Part shown: piece after piece, positions 1-10,335 of the stretch
How positions within the stretch are numbered: position 1 is the first letter of the stretch
Layout of the letters: each line of letters begins with the position of its first letter
NCBI GenBank assembly: GCA_016271365.2
Contig: CM028129.1
Span: forward strand, 1,003,483,501 to 1,003,547,500
Reading direction: 5' to 3'
Length of the DNA: 64,000 nt
Source of the DNA: Neoceratodus forsteri
Lineage: Eukaryota > Chordata > Ceratodontiformes > Ceratodontidae
The notes under the pieces: model-generated
The model's input: only the letters and a program-made list of their open reading frames with translations
Database searches by the model: none
Told to the model about the DNA's origin: nothing
Made by a program: the position numbers and the translations under genes

Positions 1-613
1 TACTCTGGTCCCTCCCTCTGTAACTCCCTCCCTCCTGAGGTACTCCCTTGCACCTCATTATCTCAGTTTAAATGCTCTCTTACTTCTTATCTAACTCCCT
101 CCCACTCCTGTCATTGTACTTAGGCCTCATACCCACTGTGCCATCATTAGTGTCCTGCTCAGTTGTCCACCTCAGCTCCTCTAGATAACCCCCTACCTTC
201 CTCTTTACTCTCCTTTACTTCTAGAGAACTCCTTGCCACCTTTTACTCTCCTTCACCTCAGTGTGGACATGCTTCTCCTTGCACTGTCTACAGTGGACTA
301 AATCCCTATTGTTGGTATCTCTATGATGGGTATGTTAGGGCATATCAGACTTTATTATACATTGTACAGGCATGTTTTAGTCCAACATCAGATTATCAAC
401 CAATGTATATTAAACTTTGCACTTATTCCTCTGTATATTATTCCCTGTGATTCACTGTATTTTAATCCTTGTACACTAATATGCATATCTGTTACACACC
501 GTACAAATGCTCTTCTAACTTATATCCTCCCCTGGGTTGTCCGTGAAAAAGGGACTCCTAGTCTCAGTGGGCTTATCTGGTTAACAAACTTCAAATAAAT
601 AAATAAATAAATA
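1..613 (+). mobile_element. Rex1-like LINE 3' UTR and tail
   Basis: Pyrimidine-rich non-coding DNA ends in a stretch with a GACTC...CTCAGTGGGCTTATCTGGTTAA layout followed by an (AAAT)n tail at about 590-613. That layout (a short sense/antisense GAGTC hairpin, a CTGGTTAA block, then AAAT repeats) is the usual 3' end of Rex1-like LINEs in lower vertebrates. A similar end occurs near 8.2 kb after a recognisable reverse transcriptase, and in antisense near 28.9 kb. The coding part lies off the left edge, so the family call rests only on the tail. Confidence 0.45.
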
Positions 614-619
614 CTCTGC

Positions 620-905
620 CTGTGATTATTGCTAATTTTTGTAAATATTCTCATATTTAATTGCCATTGGTTGTTGTATATACATTATTCTTATACATTT
701 ATTTTAATCATTAAAACCTGGCACAATGAGTGCACTGTACATATTTTGTTTTGCATATTCATTTACGCTATATTTTGTCTTTGTTAATTTTGCACCATAT
801 ATTTATATCTGTTTACTCCTCCCCTTTTCCCCAGGTCGCACCTGGAAATGAGTCTTGGCTCAGTGTTCCAATGTTGGTAACTAAATATTTTAAATAAAAA
901 AAATA
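620..905 (+). mobile_element. Second LINE-tail-like fragment
   Basis: AT-rich DNA ends at 830-900 with a GTCGCACCTGGAAATGAGTC-type block, then a GGCTCA block and an A-rich tail. This resembles the end at 540-613 and the Rex1-like tail near 8.2 kb. It may be a duplicated or older truncated insertion next to the first. No coding capacity is seen. Confidence 0.3.
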
Positions 906-2099
906 CATATTTTCTTCTTATCTTTATTCTGATTAGCAGGCTTCATTCCAGAGAGCATTATGTTAAGCAAACAAAGCAAAACAACAAACCTAACAGCAAC
1001 TTGATTAATACCGGAGTAGGAGGTGGTTTGTCTGCTTTCTACATTCTCTCTGAGGCCATGGTTCAGCTACAAACTCATGAATCCTACCCTTGGAACTGTT
1101 GGAGGGTCATACATTCTGTGGAGGCGAGATGGACACTGGAAGGACAGTTCCTGCTGACCGACCATAGTGTAACTGCTGTCCTGGCTAGAGGAAGATAGGC
1201 AGCCATGGGGGCTTACAATAACGGAGACTGGTACAGGGGGAAACGGGGACACCTGACAACCCTAATACTATTTACACATTTTGAACCTGTTTTTGAATAC
1301 GCCACTTTATAAGAGTGATAAGACACCCCATAGTAAAGATGTGTGAATGGTGCATTAACTGATCCTGAGCATTATCCTTGGAGAATTACTAGGCCCTAAC
1401 AGCAGATAGTGTGCCGGGATAATCTAGAAAATGTGACAATGAACAGGAAACCTGATTATCTGATCAACACTCGGGCTGCTGTGATAGTGTGTGAACCACG
1501 TCTGTGTGCAGTCTGCAGATAAAGAATTGACCCATTTCTGGCTGGGTCTCAGATGATTATTTTTGTTATTATGAATAATTCAGATAATAATTCTGGATGA
1601 TGACCAGGATAATGAATGTATCATTCTGGATGGTAAATCCAGGCCAACAATTGCCATTAAGTAGGGTATCTAATTCCTAAAAGAGCTTGTCAGAGCAGCT
1701 CTAATCTGGACATTAAAATACAGGTTAACAATGGCCACTATCTGAGGTATCCATATCTGGTAGACATCACAGACTATCCAACCATCTCCACTCCATTATG
1801 CCTTACCCACCATGGCCCATCCCTCCCACCTATGGCCCCTGAGCAGCTACATCCCCTTCATACTGCTGCTGCTGCCGCCTCATCATTATTTACATTATTC
1901 TTTGTTTACTCGCTGTGGGGTTCACCACAGCATGCTCTGCCATGTTGTAGATGATGTTGCTGCACAATTAATATATGATCATCCATGGACACGATTTCAT
2001 TTTGTTCATATACATATCACCCATTACATAGCATTAACACAGTATTTTGATGGCAGAAGGTACTTAGGGTCCATCATGCCTGCCCCACCTGCCATGTGG
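906..2099. other. Unassigned region, no gene seen
   Basis: No frame here resembles a known protein. Around 1635-1670 and 1725-1765 there are two diverged copies of a short block (CAACAATTGCCA versus TAACAATGGCCA, each followed by GGTATC), suggesting an old local duplication of about 95 bp. The rest is anonymous sequence. Confidence 0.3.
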
Positions 2100-2189
2100 A
2101 AGTAACTCTGTGGCAGCAAAAACCAGCACTCTTCAATGTTCCAAAAATCTGAAGATCACCATAAGCAGTAAAAAAACATCAGGATGCCA

Positions 2190-2236
2190 AACCCTCTACT
2201 GGTTTCACACATGCTGGTGTGTCATCAGGAGGTACA
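2190..2236 (-). ncRNA. Hammerhead-ribozyme-like core (degenerate)
   Basis: The minus strand shows CTGATGA, then CACAC, a six-base loop, GTGTG, then AAACC, a loop and GGTTT. This copies the hammerhead order: CUGAUGA, stem II, (G)AAA, stem III. Hammerhead ribozymes are known in the terminal repeats of Penelope-like elements. Stem II is perfect over five pairs only if it uses the G that should belong to GAAA, so the motif is one base short of canonical. Stem I is not evident. It is probably a decayed ribozyme or a coincidence. Confidence 0.3.
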
Positions 2237-2643
2237 GCCAATCAATTGCACCGGGACCTAAATACAACATTTCTTAAAGCCACTGTGTCTGTGAAAGTGC
2301 ATAAATAAACCTTAAAGTGACAAGTGCAAAAGTGCATAATAAACCATATACTGTATTAGATCAACACATCTCAACATTAAAATATATGCAATTCATACAA
2401 GATCCTATTGTTAGCCACAGCCACAGTGGGAATATATATGAATAGACTAATGAGAAGCCTCAAAATTTCTATATATGATAAAAAAGAGAAAATTGCAAAC
2501 CCAAAGGAGAGTTGAGTATGTCTGTTCTCAATTCTTGCTGACTAGTGCCTGAGGTACCATTGGTATTTTTTCCTCCTGCGCCCTAGAAAAGAAACAACAA
2601 TATATGCAGGTTAGAAGCAGACTAAGCACAAGCAAGGCATTTT

Positions 2644-3024
2644 TCAAAATACCATCAAAACATAAATACATTTCATTTTTTTTCTTTTCTTCATGTATGG
2701 CATCAGTTCTATTCGATCATTCAAGTCAGGGGGCACCATTGCCCCCACTGTGAAAATCCAAAAGGATTCTCTGCACTGAAGTTTATTTTCTACGTCCCCA
2801 TCTCTCGGACCAAGTTTCACCTTCTCTATACATGTAGCACATACTTTAAAGCTATGTGTACCATCTTCATTGCTTTTTACATGATTTGCTAAGGCATTTT
2901 CATGTCTCCCCCTGTGATGGATCTCAGGTGTTCCCCAATTCTGTTTTTTAATGGCCTGGATGTTTTCCCCATATAAAAACACTGCATTCGCATGTAGCTA
3001 GATAGATAACATCTTCAGTAGTAC
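2644..3024 (-). pseudogene. GIY-YIG endonuclease domain fragment (Penelope-like)
   Basis: The translation starts with a GIY-YIG-like entry, CTTEDVIYLATCECSVFIWG (about 3024-2962), shifts frame, and continues as GTPEIHHRG... toward ENALANHVKS, HSFKVCA, KVKLGPRDGDVENKLQCRE and SFWIFTVGAMVPPDLNDRIE. The ending RExFWIFxxxxxxPxGLN is the diagnostic C-terminus of Penelope-type GIY-YIG nucleases, which nick target DNA for reverse transcription. The fragment lacks the whole reverse transcriptase and has at least one frameshift, because the expected IGEHLRSI segment is out of frame. It cannot make an active protein. The assignment is by motif recognition, not alignment. Confidence 0.7.
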
Positions 3025-3046
3025 AGCTAAAAAAAATCCTGACACT

Positions 3047-3431
3047 TTGTACATCTGTGTGCTATTACATGTAGTGAATGTGTTGGACCTCAAAATGTGT
3101 GGACAACATTTGCAACTATCATATGGGAAATTCCCATGTGGTAAGGGGGGAAGCCAGTTGCCTTGTCAGAATTGGGGAGCACCTGAGATCCATCACAGGG
3201 GGAGACATGAAAAATGCCCTAGCAAACCATGCAAAAAACAATGGAGGTGCTGCACATAGCTTTAAATTCTGCACTACAGAGGAGGTGAAACTCGGTACAA
3301 GAGGTGGGAACATAGAAAATAAACTTCCGTGCAGAGAATCCTTTTGGATTTTCACAGTGGGGACAATGGTGCCCCCTGGCCTGAATGATAAAATAGAACT
3401 GATGCCATGTATCGAGAAAAGGAAAAAGTGA
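3047..3431 (+). pseudogene. GIY-YIG endonuclease domain fragment, second copy
   Basis: A frame running through IGEHLRSITGGDMKNALANH, then HSFKFCTTEEVKLGTRGGNI, then LPCRESFWIFTVGTMVPPGL and NDKIELM matches the C-terminal half of Penelope-type GIY-YIG nucleases. The segment before IGEHLRSI is degenerate: a VHLCAITCSECVG stretch in another phase may be the worn GIY-YIG entry. The copy differs from the inverted one by scattered substitutions throughout, so both are old. It lacks the reverse transcriptase and is non-functional. Confidence 0.7.
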
Positions 3432-3659
3432 AATGTATTTATGTTTTGATGGCATTTTGAAAAAGGCCTTGTTTGTGCTTAGTCTGTTTCTAACCTGCAT
3501 GTATTGCTATTTCTTTTTTAGGGTGCAGGAGGAAAAAAATACCAACGGTACCTCAGGCACTAGTCCGCAAGAATTGAGATCTGACATACTCAAGTCTCCT
3601 TTGGGCTTGCAGTTCTCTCTTTTTTGTCATGTACAGAAATTTTGAGGCTTCTCATTAGT

Positions 3660-3681
3660 CTATATATATATATATATATAT
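3660..3681. repeat. (TA)n microsatellite
   Basis: Alternating TA run inside the right Penelope arm. The same place in the inverted arm (near 2430) has only a short ATATAT stretch, so the run expanded after the copies formed. Confidence 0.9.
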
Positions 3682-3745
3682 TCTCGCTGTGGCTAACAAT
3701 AGGATCTTGTATGAATTTCATACATTTTAATGTGGCTAGTTTTCC

Positions 3746-4100
3746 ATTAGCAGGTTATACAGACCTGCCACTAGAGGGATTCTTGGTCTCCTACATAAAT
3801 CACTGTACTCATTCATGGGCAATATGGCCTGCATTATCATTCTACTTCTTTCCCGGTGCTGCTACAAGGGGTGGTTGTAGTTGAGGTTCCCCTAAGCTTC
3901 ACTCAACAGGCTGACAACTTCCTTAAAACTGCCTGTGCGACAGCTCTGCAGCTGAAAACAGGAAGCCCTCAGTGTCTGCCATCCACCCTTCAGACTCAAG
4001 TCAGATAGACACTGAGCACCCTATTATTACCTATGCTACGCTGTCATACCAATAGATACCGATAGAATCCTCTGCAGAGAGCCAGCACACCTGGGCACCC
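3746..4100. other. Unassigned, no gene seen
   Basis: No recognisable coding or repeat signature. It separates the truncated Penelope arm from the CCAAT-rich block and the LINE downstream. Confidence 0.3.
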
Positions 4101-4102
4101 TT

Positions 4103-4377
4103 GATTGGTGCGGCACTGCCCTAAGGGGATTGTGATTGGTACGCCCGCTTGCCTGCTTTGCTCTGATTGGGGCACCTTCTCTATAGCCTGTTACAGTGTT
4201 CCCTTCTTAATTCTGACTTCTCAGCTCTCGCTCTGACCTGACATTTTCCACCCACCACCCCCCCTCTCCCAGGCTTCCTTTAAATACACTCATGATCCGC
4301 CTCCTATATCATATTGCTGCTTCATTGGCCTAGTTTCGACTGCTGCCAACCTATGATTGGTATCTGAGTGTGGCCAA
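4103..4377. promoter_or_regulatory. Cluster of six CCAAT-type motifs
   Basis: ATTGG (inverted CCAAT) occurs at about 4104, 4135, 4166, 4324 and 4356, and CCAAT at 4373. Several sit in the longer form TGATTGGT. CCAAT boxes bind NF-Y. The cluster lies 500-750 bp upstream of the first LINE coding motif at 4.9 kb, so it could be the internal promoter of that element. No TATA box or start site was identified. The promoter role is inference from motif density alone. Confidence 0.25.
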
Positions 4378-4918
4378 TAAGACTGCCCTGTGTGAATATC
4401 TCTTGAGCCCCGCCACTAACTAAGCTGCTCCTGCTCTCCTTGTTCCCCTTTCTGCTGTATTTTCTCATCTAGGTTTTAAGTGAGTACCTAGGTGGGCAAA
4501 TTACTTGCTAGAAAATATTGCACTAATACAAATCACAAGACCACTCAATCTGGGTCCATGGCTCTCTTTATTGTGTTTTTATTGCTCCTAAGGTGCAGAG
4601 TTCTGAGCAATACAGTGCAATTCGAAGTACCTCAATGCAATTCAGTTCTCCAATGTACCTTATCAATCCTAATGTTATAACGGCTCCACCGTGCAGACAC
4701 TATGTTATTCTCCTCTCCCTTTAGCCTATTCTCCGGTTAGCCTACACCCCTTGCTACTGTCCTCACCTATGTCTATTCAAGCACTTACATTGATCTGATT
4801 AAACTGTCATTACAGTGGTGCTGCTCTGTGCAGCACGATATGGGTTGCCGCCAAGAAATAAAAAAGCAGTCTCCATTCTTATAAGCTCCTTAAAGAAAGT
4901 TATACTTCTGGCTTCTTT

Positions 4919-4957
4919 TCTCTGCTCAGGAAATGTGAGCTCAACCCTGGCCCCCAC
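4919..4957 (+). other. 2A-like ribosome-skipping motif (degenerate)
   Basis: One frame reads SLLRKCELNPGPHY. The canonical 2A core is D(V/I)ExNPGP, and APE-type LINEs of the CR1/Rex1/L2 group are known to carry it at the start of ORF2. Here E, N, P, G and P are kept, but D and V/I are replaced by K and C, so skipping activity is doubtful. The frame differs from the endonuclease start at 5005, implying a frameshift between them. Confidence 0.4.
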
Positions 4958-5004
4958 TACAACTTACCTCGCCTATCGATTTTGCTGAGGCCACAGGTCT
5001 CAAA

Positions 5005-5640
5005 ATGATGATGGTCAACATTTTAAGCCTGCCTAAAAAACTTGTACAGCTGCAAGCCTGGGCTGCACACGTTAACCCTGACCTTATCATAATTACTGAG
5101 TCGTGGTTAAAAAAGACGAACACTGATCAACAAATATCACTGCAGGGCTACAATTTATTTAGAGCAGATAGAGAGTCTAGAGGCAGGGGTGTGGTTATCT
5201 CACGCCAAATCTAAGTACCGTCACCAATATTAGTTGCAAATCTCTACAGAGGAATTTGAGTTAGTTTCTCTGAGCCTTCATCTCCTCCTCGGAATGTATC
5301 ACTATCCTAGGTGGCTATAGACCTCGTCTGGTGGTGATGAAGTCCTTAATTTTTTGAAATCCATGTTCATAGATGCAAAAACTGAAACAATATTTCTAGG
5401 AGATCTAAATATGGACTGGCTGTCACCTAAATCACATGGCCTCAAATCCCTTTGTGACGAGCTAGGTCTTGGGCAATTAGTCAGTGAACCCACTAGGAAC
5501 AACACTCTAAATACTGCCAACAGTTCCATTCTAGATGTGGTACTAACCACCCATCCACACAAAATATCTAATTCGGCAGTGTTTCACAATGACATGAGCG
5601 ATCATGGAATTGTTGCTTGCATAAGATCTCAAATTAAGGC
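5005..5640 (+). pseudogene. Rex1-like ORF2, APE endonuclease part
   Basis: The translation gives NILSLPKKLVQLQAWAAHVN, then PDLIIITESWLKK (catalytic Glu in the ITESWL motif), GYNLFRADR and, after a frameshift near 5215-5350, IFLGDLNMDWLSPKSHGLKS (GDLNxDW, catalytic Asp), LDVVLTT and MSDHGIVA (the SDH motif). These are the main catalytic landmarks of an apurinic/apyrimidinic-type endonuclease that nicks target DNA for reverse transcription. The catalytic residues survive but the frame is broken at least once, so no intact protein is made. The start at 5005 is only the first Met in this frame. Confidence 0.8.
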
Positions 5641-7620
5641 CCGGCTACAGCCCATCTTTATAACAAAAAGATCCTTTCGCAAATTCAGTGCAGTAAACTT
5701 CCTATCTGACCTGAGCATGATCAGATGGCAAGATCTCTACCTAGCCAAAGATGTCAACAAGGCAGCTTACATCCTTAATGACAAACTCACTACAATAATA
5801 AATAAGCATGCCCCTTTCATCAAAGTAAGGGTATGGAACAATTCCAACCCCGGTTCACCTCGGATCTCAAGGCAGCCCTTATAGCTCGAGATAAGCTCTG
5901 GGCTAAAGCTAGACATTCCAAAGAATCTTCGGATTGGCAGGCCTTTAGAACAGCCAGGAATAACTGTGTGAAAAAACTTCGCTCTGCTAAAGCTAACTAT
6001 TATATTTCTACTCTTGAACAAGCTAAAGGTAACCCTCATAAAATATGGAAGACTATCAAAGCTATAGAAGGATGGCCCATGGCCCCCTCTGTCCCAACAA
6101 AGATAGTTGCAAGTGGCAAGATTGTGGAAAACAAGTCCATAATCCTGGAGGAACTTAACTCCCACTTTGCCACAGCTGGATTAGCTTTTGACTCGTCACC
6201 TTATGCTGGTGCTGCTGTGAGCCAGCATACCCCTTCCCCTACATCTAGTGCTGCACCCAGCCCCTTCCAATTGCGTGAGATAACTTATAAAGAAGTAGAA
6301 GATTCTCCTTTTAACTTAGACACCAAAAAAAGCACAGGAGACGATGACTTGGAACCCTTTTTCCTAAGGTCAGGCTATGCCCATCTCACTGCCCCAATTC
6401 TCCACATCTTCAATCTTTCCATTACATCTGCTACTGTGCCATCCTGCTGGAAATCAGCACATATCCTCCCTCTATTTAAATCTGGTGACCCATGTGATGT
6501 AAACAACTATAGACCTATCTCCATATTGCCTATCCTTTCTAAAGTTCTCGAAAACTGATCCATATTCAGTTAAAATCTCACTTGGGAACCTTTCTCTCAT
6601 TAACCCAGCTCAATCCGCTTCCAGGCTAATCACAGTACAATCACTGCACTAGCAAAGTAACCAATGATTGGATCTCTGCTATAGATGCTAAGAAGGTAAC
6701 TGGTAGTCTTTTGGACCTCAGCAAAGCTTTTGATACTGTTGATCACAAACTATTAGTCAATTGCCTTGCAAAGTTGGTGCCACATATCATACCACCCAGT
6801 GGTTCTCTAGTTACCTAACTGGAAGATCCCAAAAGTAAAGACGGAAGGCTTTTTTCTGCTGCCTGCCAGTTGCAGAGGAGTCCCCAAGGATCCATCTTAG
6901 GCCCTATCTTGTTTTCTTTGTACATTAATGACTTAGATGCTAACATATCTACGTCCAATCTGCACTTTTTGCGGATGATACTGTGTTGTATACTTCTGGC
7001 TCATCGTTATCTGAAGTCAAGGAGTGCTTCGTGGACTTCACACAACTTGAGCATAATCTAATAAAGGCAAGCTTCTGCTCAATGCTAAGAAGACTAAAGC
7101 AATGATTTCTCCTGCAGTGCTGTCACAGACCCCCAATACCCTTGCCCAAGACTTCATTGTCACCACGCTAAACGAGCCTCTGGAAGTTGTAACCAATTTA
7201 AACATCTGGGTATCTGATCGACAATAAATTATCTTTCAGTGACCACGTCGAAGATGTCTCTAGAAGGTTAAAAGCAAGGTTAGGTTTCTTCTACAGAAAT
7301 AGGCCCTTTTCCCCTTGAAACTCGAATCAGCTTGTACAGGCCACTTTTTCTCCCCTTACCGACTATGGCGATGTAATCTATTCCTCCACCACTCTTGCAA
7401 ATCTAAGTAAACTGGACATCCTTTATCACCTGCATCACGGTCATTACCACTCCCTTAACATTCGTGATCACTGTGACTTATTATGCAGCTGCTGGTTGAA
7501 CATCCTTACTACTAGACGCCTGCTCCATGCTGGGCTATGGACTCTTAAACTGCTCCTGCAGAAATTGCCAAGCTATCTCTCTTCCCTTATTAGTATCTCA
7601 CATAGTGCATACCGTTAAGA
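5641..7620 (+). pseudogene. Rex1-like ORF2, linker and reverse transcriptase
   Basis: The linker reads FTSDLKAALIARDKLWAKAR and NPHKIWKTIKAIEG, typical of the CR1 group between endonuclease and reverse transcriptase. The reverse transcriptase shows KKSTGDDDLEP, WKSAHILPLFKSG and NNYRPISILPILSKVLE up to 6558. Out-of-frame pieces follow: LLDLSKAFDTVDH near 6710, PQGSILGPILFSLYINDL at 6882-6935 (one C short, which destroys the GVPQ codons), and FADDTVLY near 6968-6991. A worn C-terminus follows (DNKLSFSDHVE near 7215, RMRNSFVN near 7650). The active-site FADD is intact, but the ORF has many frameshifts. Confidence 0.8.
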
Positions 7621-8281
7621 AAATCTGACTTTATTATGCTTGACATGCCAAGGATGCGGAACTCCTTTGTAAACGTATATTGCATATGCCCTTCCTCCAT
7701 TTGGAACCACTACAAAACCGTATTGAAACTAACTAGCACAGTTTCAATAAACTTCACAAATCGCTAAGTTCAGCCAAAATAAAAGACACCTGTAACTGTC
7801 ATTAAGTCTCTTCCTTCCCATGTGTGCCATATTTATCCACTGGTAAGGTATAATTGCTTTGTCATATTAACTGCTTTCCCTTCCCCTTCTACTCCTGGCT
7901 TTATCTATGCTTACGCTCCACTGCTACTCTATCAAATCACTCCTGCCCCCCCATATCAGTTGTAGTCTGTTGTTTGTTCTAGCTGCCAAAATAAATGTAT
8001 TGCACACACCAGTCATCATGTTTCATTTATCAGTATGCAACCTGTAAGTCGCTTCACTGTGTCATATTAATGTTTACCACCTGCGGTCACCCTATGTGGT
8101 ACCCTTGTATGTATATCCAGCCTGTATTATGTAACGTGCATTTCATGTGTATACTGTTATTACCTATCTATGTTTGTACTCTTAAGTGTTTATGTCATAG
8201 GACCTCCTTGTGAATGAGCTTGCTCAATGTAGTTTTCCTGCAATAAACTTGAACTAAACTAACTTGAACTAAAACTTGAGA

Positions 8282-8315
8282 TGAAGAGTGATGGTTTTTG
8301 CTGCCACAGAGTTTG
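8282..8315 (+). repeat. Penelope-flank-like remnant
   Basis: About 34 bases including GGTTTTTGCTGCCACAGAG match the reverse complement of 2105-2138, at the outer end of the left Penelope arm, with one or two differences. It directly follows the Rex1-like tail. This may be the far end of the right Penelope arm, cut off when the LINE inserted, with about 200 bp lost. A separate truncated copy is also possible. Confidence 0.3.
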
Positions 8316-8329
8316 AACTCCTTCAACCT

Positions 8330-8660
8330 TGCAGTCTCCATACGCAGTTGCAGCTGTTTTGTTGCCTATCACATGGAAGTAACTTTACCCAGATTCATTA
8401 CTGACACATATCCAAGCTTGACAGACAGAATTCCACTGCTACGCTTGCTGTGTAACTCCTGAGGCCATTCTTCATGAGGAATCTGTCATGTCCTTCTTTA
8501 AAAGTCTGAATAGTGCCAGCGTCTACAACCTTGCTGGCTTGTTCACATGTTAAGTGCCCTCTGTGAGAAGTAATGCATTGTAATGTCTCTTCATATTCTG
8601 CCCCACCCCCTTTTTGAGAGTGTGTCTTCTAGTTCTGCTAGCATACACCATCTCAAACAT
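8330..8660 (-). pseudogene. LINE reverse transcriptase C-terminus fragment (CR1/L2-like)
   Basis: Read from 8660 leftward, the translation includes TRRHTLKKGVGQNMKRHYNA, then LLLTEGT, a stop, and in the next part VDAGTIQTFKEGHDRFLMKN and VAVEFCLSSLD. The pattern RGHxLKxxxGxxxxxxxYxxxRV...VxxAxTVxxFKxxLDRFL is the conserved C-terminal tail of CR1-group LINE ORF2 proteins. Both ends are lost and the frame is broken. It is a short, old, 5'-truncated insertion in the opposite sense to the LINE on its left. Confidence 0.5.
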
Positions 8661-9030
8661 TTCAGTATGGATAACTACAGGAAAACAAAGTTTTTAGTCC
8701 ATATAGTTCACCTAGAGTGGAGCCTTATTCAGAAGCTGGACTCACAGTAACCCCCTGCTTGTAACATCACAGTCTGTTGCTGTGAAAATGACAGGGATGG
8801 GAACTTGGGGGGGCGGGTTATGAATAAGTCTCAATTGTAGATAAACTAAGGGCAAAGCATCTGTTTTTTACCGGTCAAACAATGAGCGTGTACTGTATAC
8901 TGTACATGCTCCACTACAGTTCAGTCGGCCGCTGGCTGTGGCAGTGTGAGGAGAGCTGTGCCTGTCACAAGCTTGGCTCGAGTCAGATGGGGGGAACAGG
9001 GTGGTAGGTCGCTGCCTACCAGGGTTGGGG
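8661..9030. other. Unassigned, no gene seen
   Basis: No recognisable coding sequence or element between the LINE fragment and the minisatellite. Confidence 0.3.
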
Positions 9031-9420
9031 GGCCACTAGCCCACCAGGGATGTGGGGCATTTATTTATGCTGCATAGAATCGAGCCTCAGAGGGGGGAAC
9101 ACTTGACAACCAGGGGGACTTTTTTTTATCTATTAAAATACAGATCAGGACTTGGAGAGGGGGGGACCACTAGACTACAAGGGAGGATGGGGTTATTATT
9201 TTCTTATAATGATGCTTGGGGAGGGGGGACCACTAGACTATCAGGAAGGATGTGGTTATTTTTTTTATTATTACAATGCTCCGGGCTCGGAGAGGGGGAC
9301 CACTAGACTACCAGGGATGATGGGGGTATTTTTATTATTATAACAATGATTGGGGCTCGGGGAAGGGGGGACCACTACACTACCATGGAATTGTTTTTTT
9401 TTTTATTATAACTGGAATCA
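9031..9420 (+). repeat. Minisatellite, 60-72 bp unit
   Basis: Five to six degenerate units share GGGGGACCACTAGACTACCA, then a G-rich stretch, a TTATT-rich stretch and ATGATTGGGGCTCGG. Unit starts (the ACCACTAGAC point) lie near 9033, 9098, 9168, 9229, 9299 and 9371. Spacing varies because of the T-rich segment. Confidence 0.8.
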
Positions 9421-10335
9421 GGGCTTGTGGGGTGGGGATGTGCCCTCGAGCTGGGCGCTTACATGCATATGAGTCCGTAATGGGCATGTAAATGGACCCA
9501 TAGCCCTATACCTACCCAGTGGGCTCATTTTCATGTTTGGGCTGAATATTGCCCATTGGGGCCGTGGCGCTAACCAGTGTGGGCCATGCTTATGGGCGGT
9601 CTTCAGGCCCGCGCCCTAGTAGTGCTGTGCCAAACATGGTGACCACTTGCTGTGTGCCGCTCTAGCAGGGTAAGATATTCAAACAAATAGTGCAGTCAGT
9701 TTGGATCACGCAATCTGTTTGAATATGGCGCCAGAGCAGTCCAGCCGTATTTTTTTGTGCAGCACACCTTTTTTGCGTGGCATACCTTTTTTGCACATGC
9801 AACTGCCCAGCTCTGAATATGAGGCCAAATATATTTTACTTGGAGACAATAAAAGAAACCCCTGTGAGAGAAAGGAATGATCCTAAAGAATGTTGTCATT
9901 TTGGAACTATTAATATGATGCACTATCTTGGGTTTATATAGTAAGTGTACCTGAAATATTTAGAAACAAACAGTCCTGACTGGCTTAAAATAATGTCATG
10001 ATTTATAATGAAAATAAGAAACTTTTGGGAGTGCTCATTAGAAGTATAAAATAATTGACCAACCAGTTTTGCATTTGGCTTGCCCCATTGGCATTTGTGA
10101 AGCATTTATGAGACCCTGTGGTAGGAAAGACACTGTGCAGAATAAAATGACATCACACTGTATGACGCATGAGTACTGTTTGCTGTGTACATGCTTAGCA
10201 GGTGAAAGGTGTTCATCTTAGCCTCCTGCCTTATAACCTCATAGGGTGTGCTTACCAAACAACAGCTGCTCACCATATTAAGTGTAGCTGTCCAATCTAA
10301 AGATTCAGAGCAGAATTTGTGGTGGTGGGGGAATA
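9421..10335. other. Unassigned, no gene seen
   Basis: Nothing recognisable as coding. Around 9675-9722 a short inverted pair (ATATTCAAACA ... TGTTTGAATAT) flanks a 26-bp spacer and may be the core of a small foldback element. Confidence 0.3.

Larger units (their letters stand above)
2100..3030 (-). mobile_element. Penelope-like element fragment, left inverted arm
   Basis: Read on the minus strand, this begins with the GIY-YIG endonuclease C-terminal part (3024-2644) and continues into a 3' flank reaching about 2100. From about 2345 to 2990 it is a clear inverted copy of 3050-3745: the same blocks (GGTACC...TTTTTTCCTCC, the TAACCTGCAT stretch, the GCTAACAATAGGATCTTGTA stretch) appear in opposite order and sense. 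Penelope-like elements are retroelements whose ORF joins a telomerase-related reverse transcriptase to a GIY-YIG nuclease, and they often insert as tandem or inverted partial copies. No reverse transcriptase part is present. Confidence 0.75.
3040..3745 (+). mobile_element. Penelope-like element fragment, right inverted arm
   Basis: This plus-strand copy mirrors 2345-2990 and carries the same GIY-YIG C-terminus and the same 3' flank, with a (TA)n expansion at 3660-3680 that the left arm lacks. Homology stops near 3745, whereas the left arm's 3' flank continues about 245 bp further. The right arm is therefore truncated or interrupted. A 34-bp stretch resembling the far end of the left arm reappears at 8282-8315. 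Confidence 0.72.
4850..8277 (+). mobile_element. Rex1-like LINE, near complete but decayed
   Basis: The order is: a 2A-like motif at about 4934-4954, an APE-type endonuclease (5005-5640), a linker (5650-6300), a reverse transcriptase (6310-7600), a 3' UTR, and an end with a GAGCTTGCTCAATG hairpin and CAATAAACTTGAACT repeats near 8213-8277. The CR1-group reverse transcriptase, the linker style and the tail point to the Rex1/Babar branch. Several frameshifts break ORF2. The 5' boundary is not defined and could lie as far upstream as about 4.1 kb. Confidence 0.8.
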
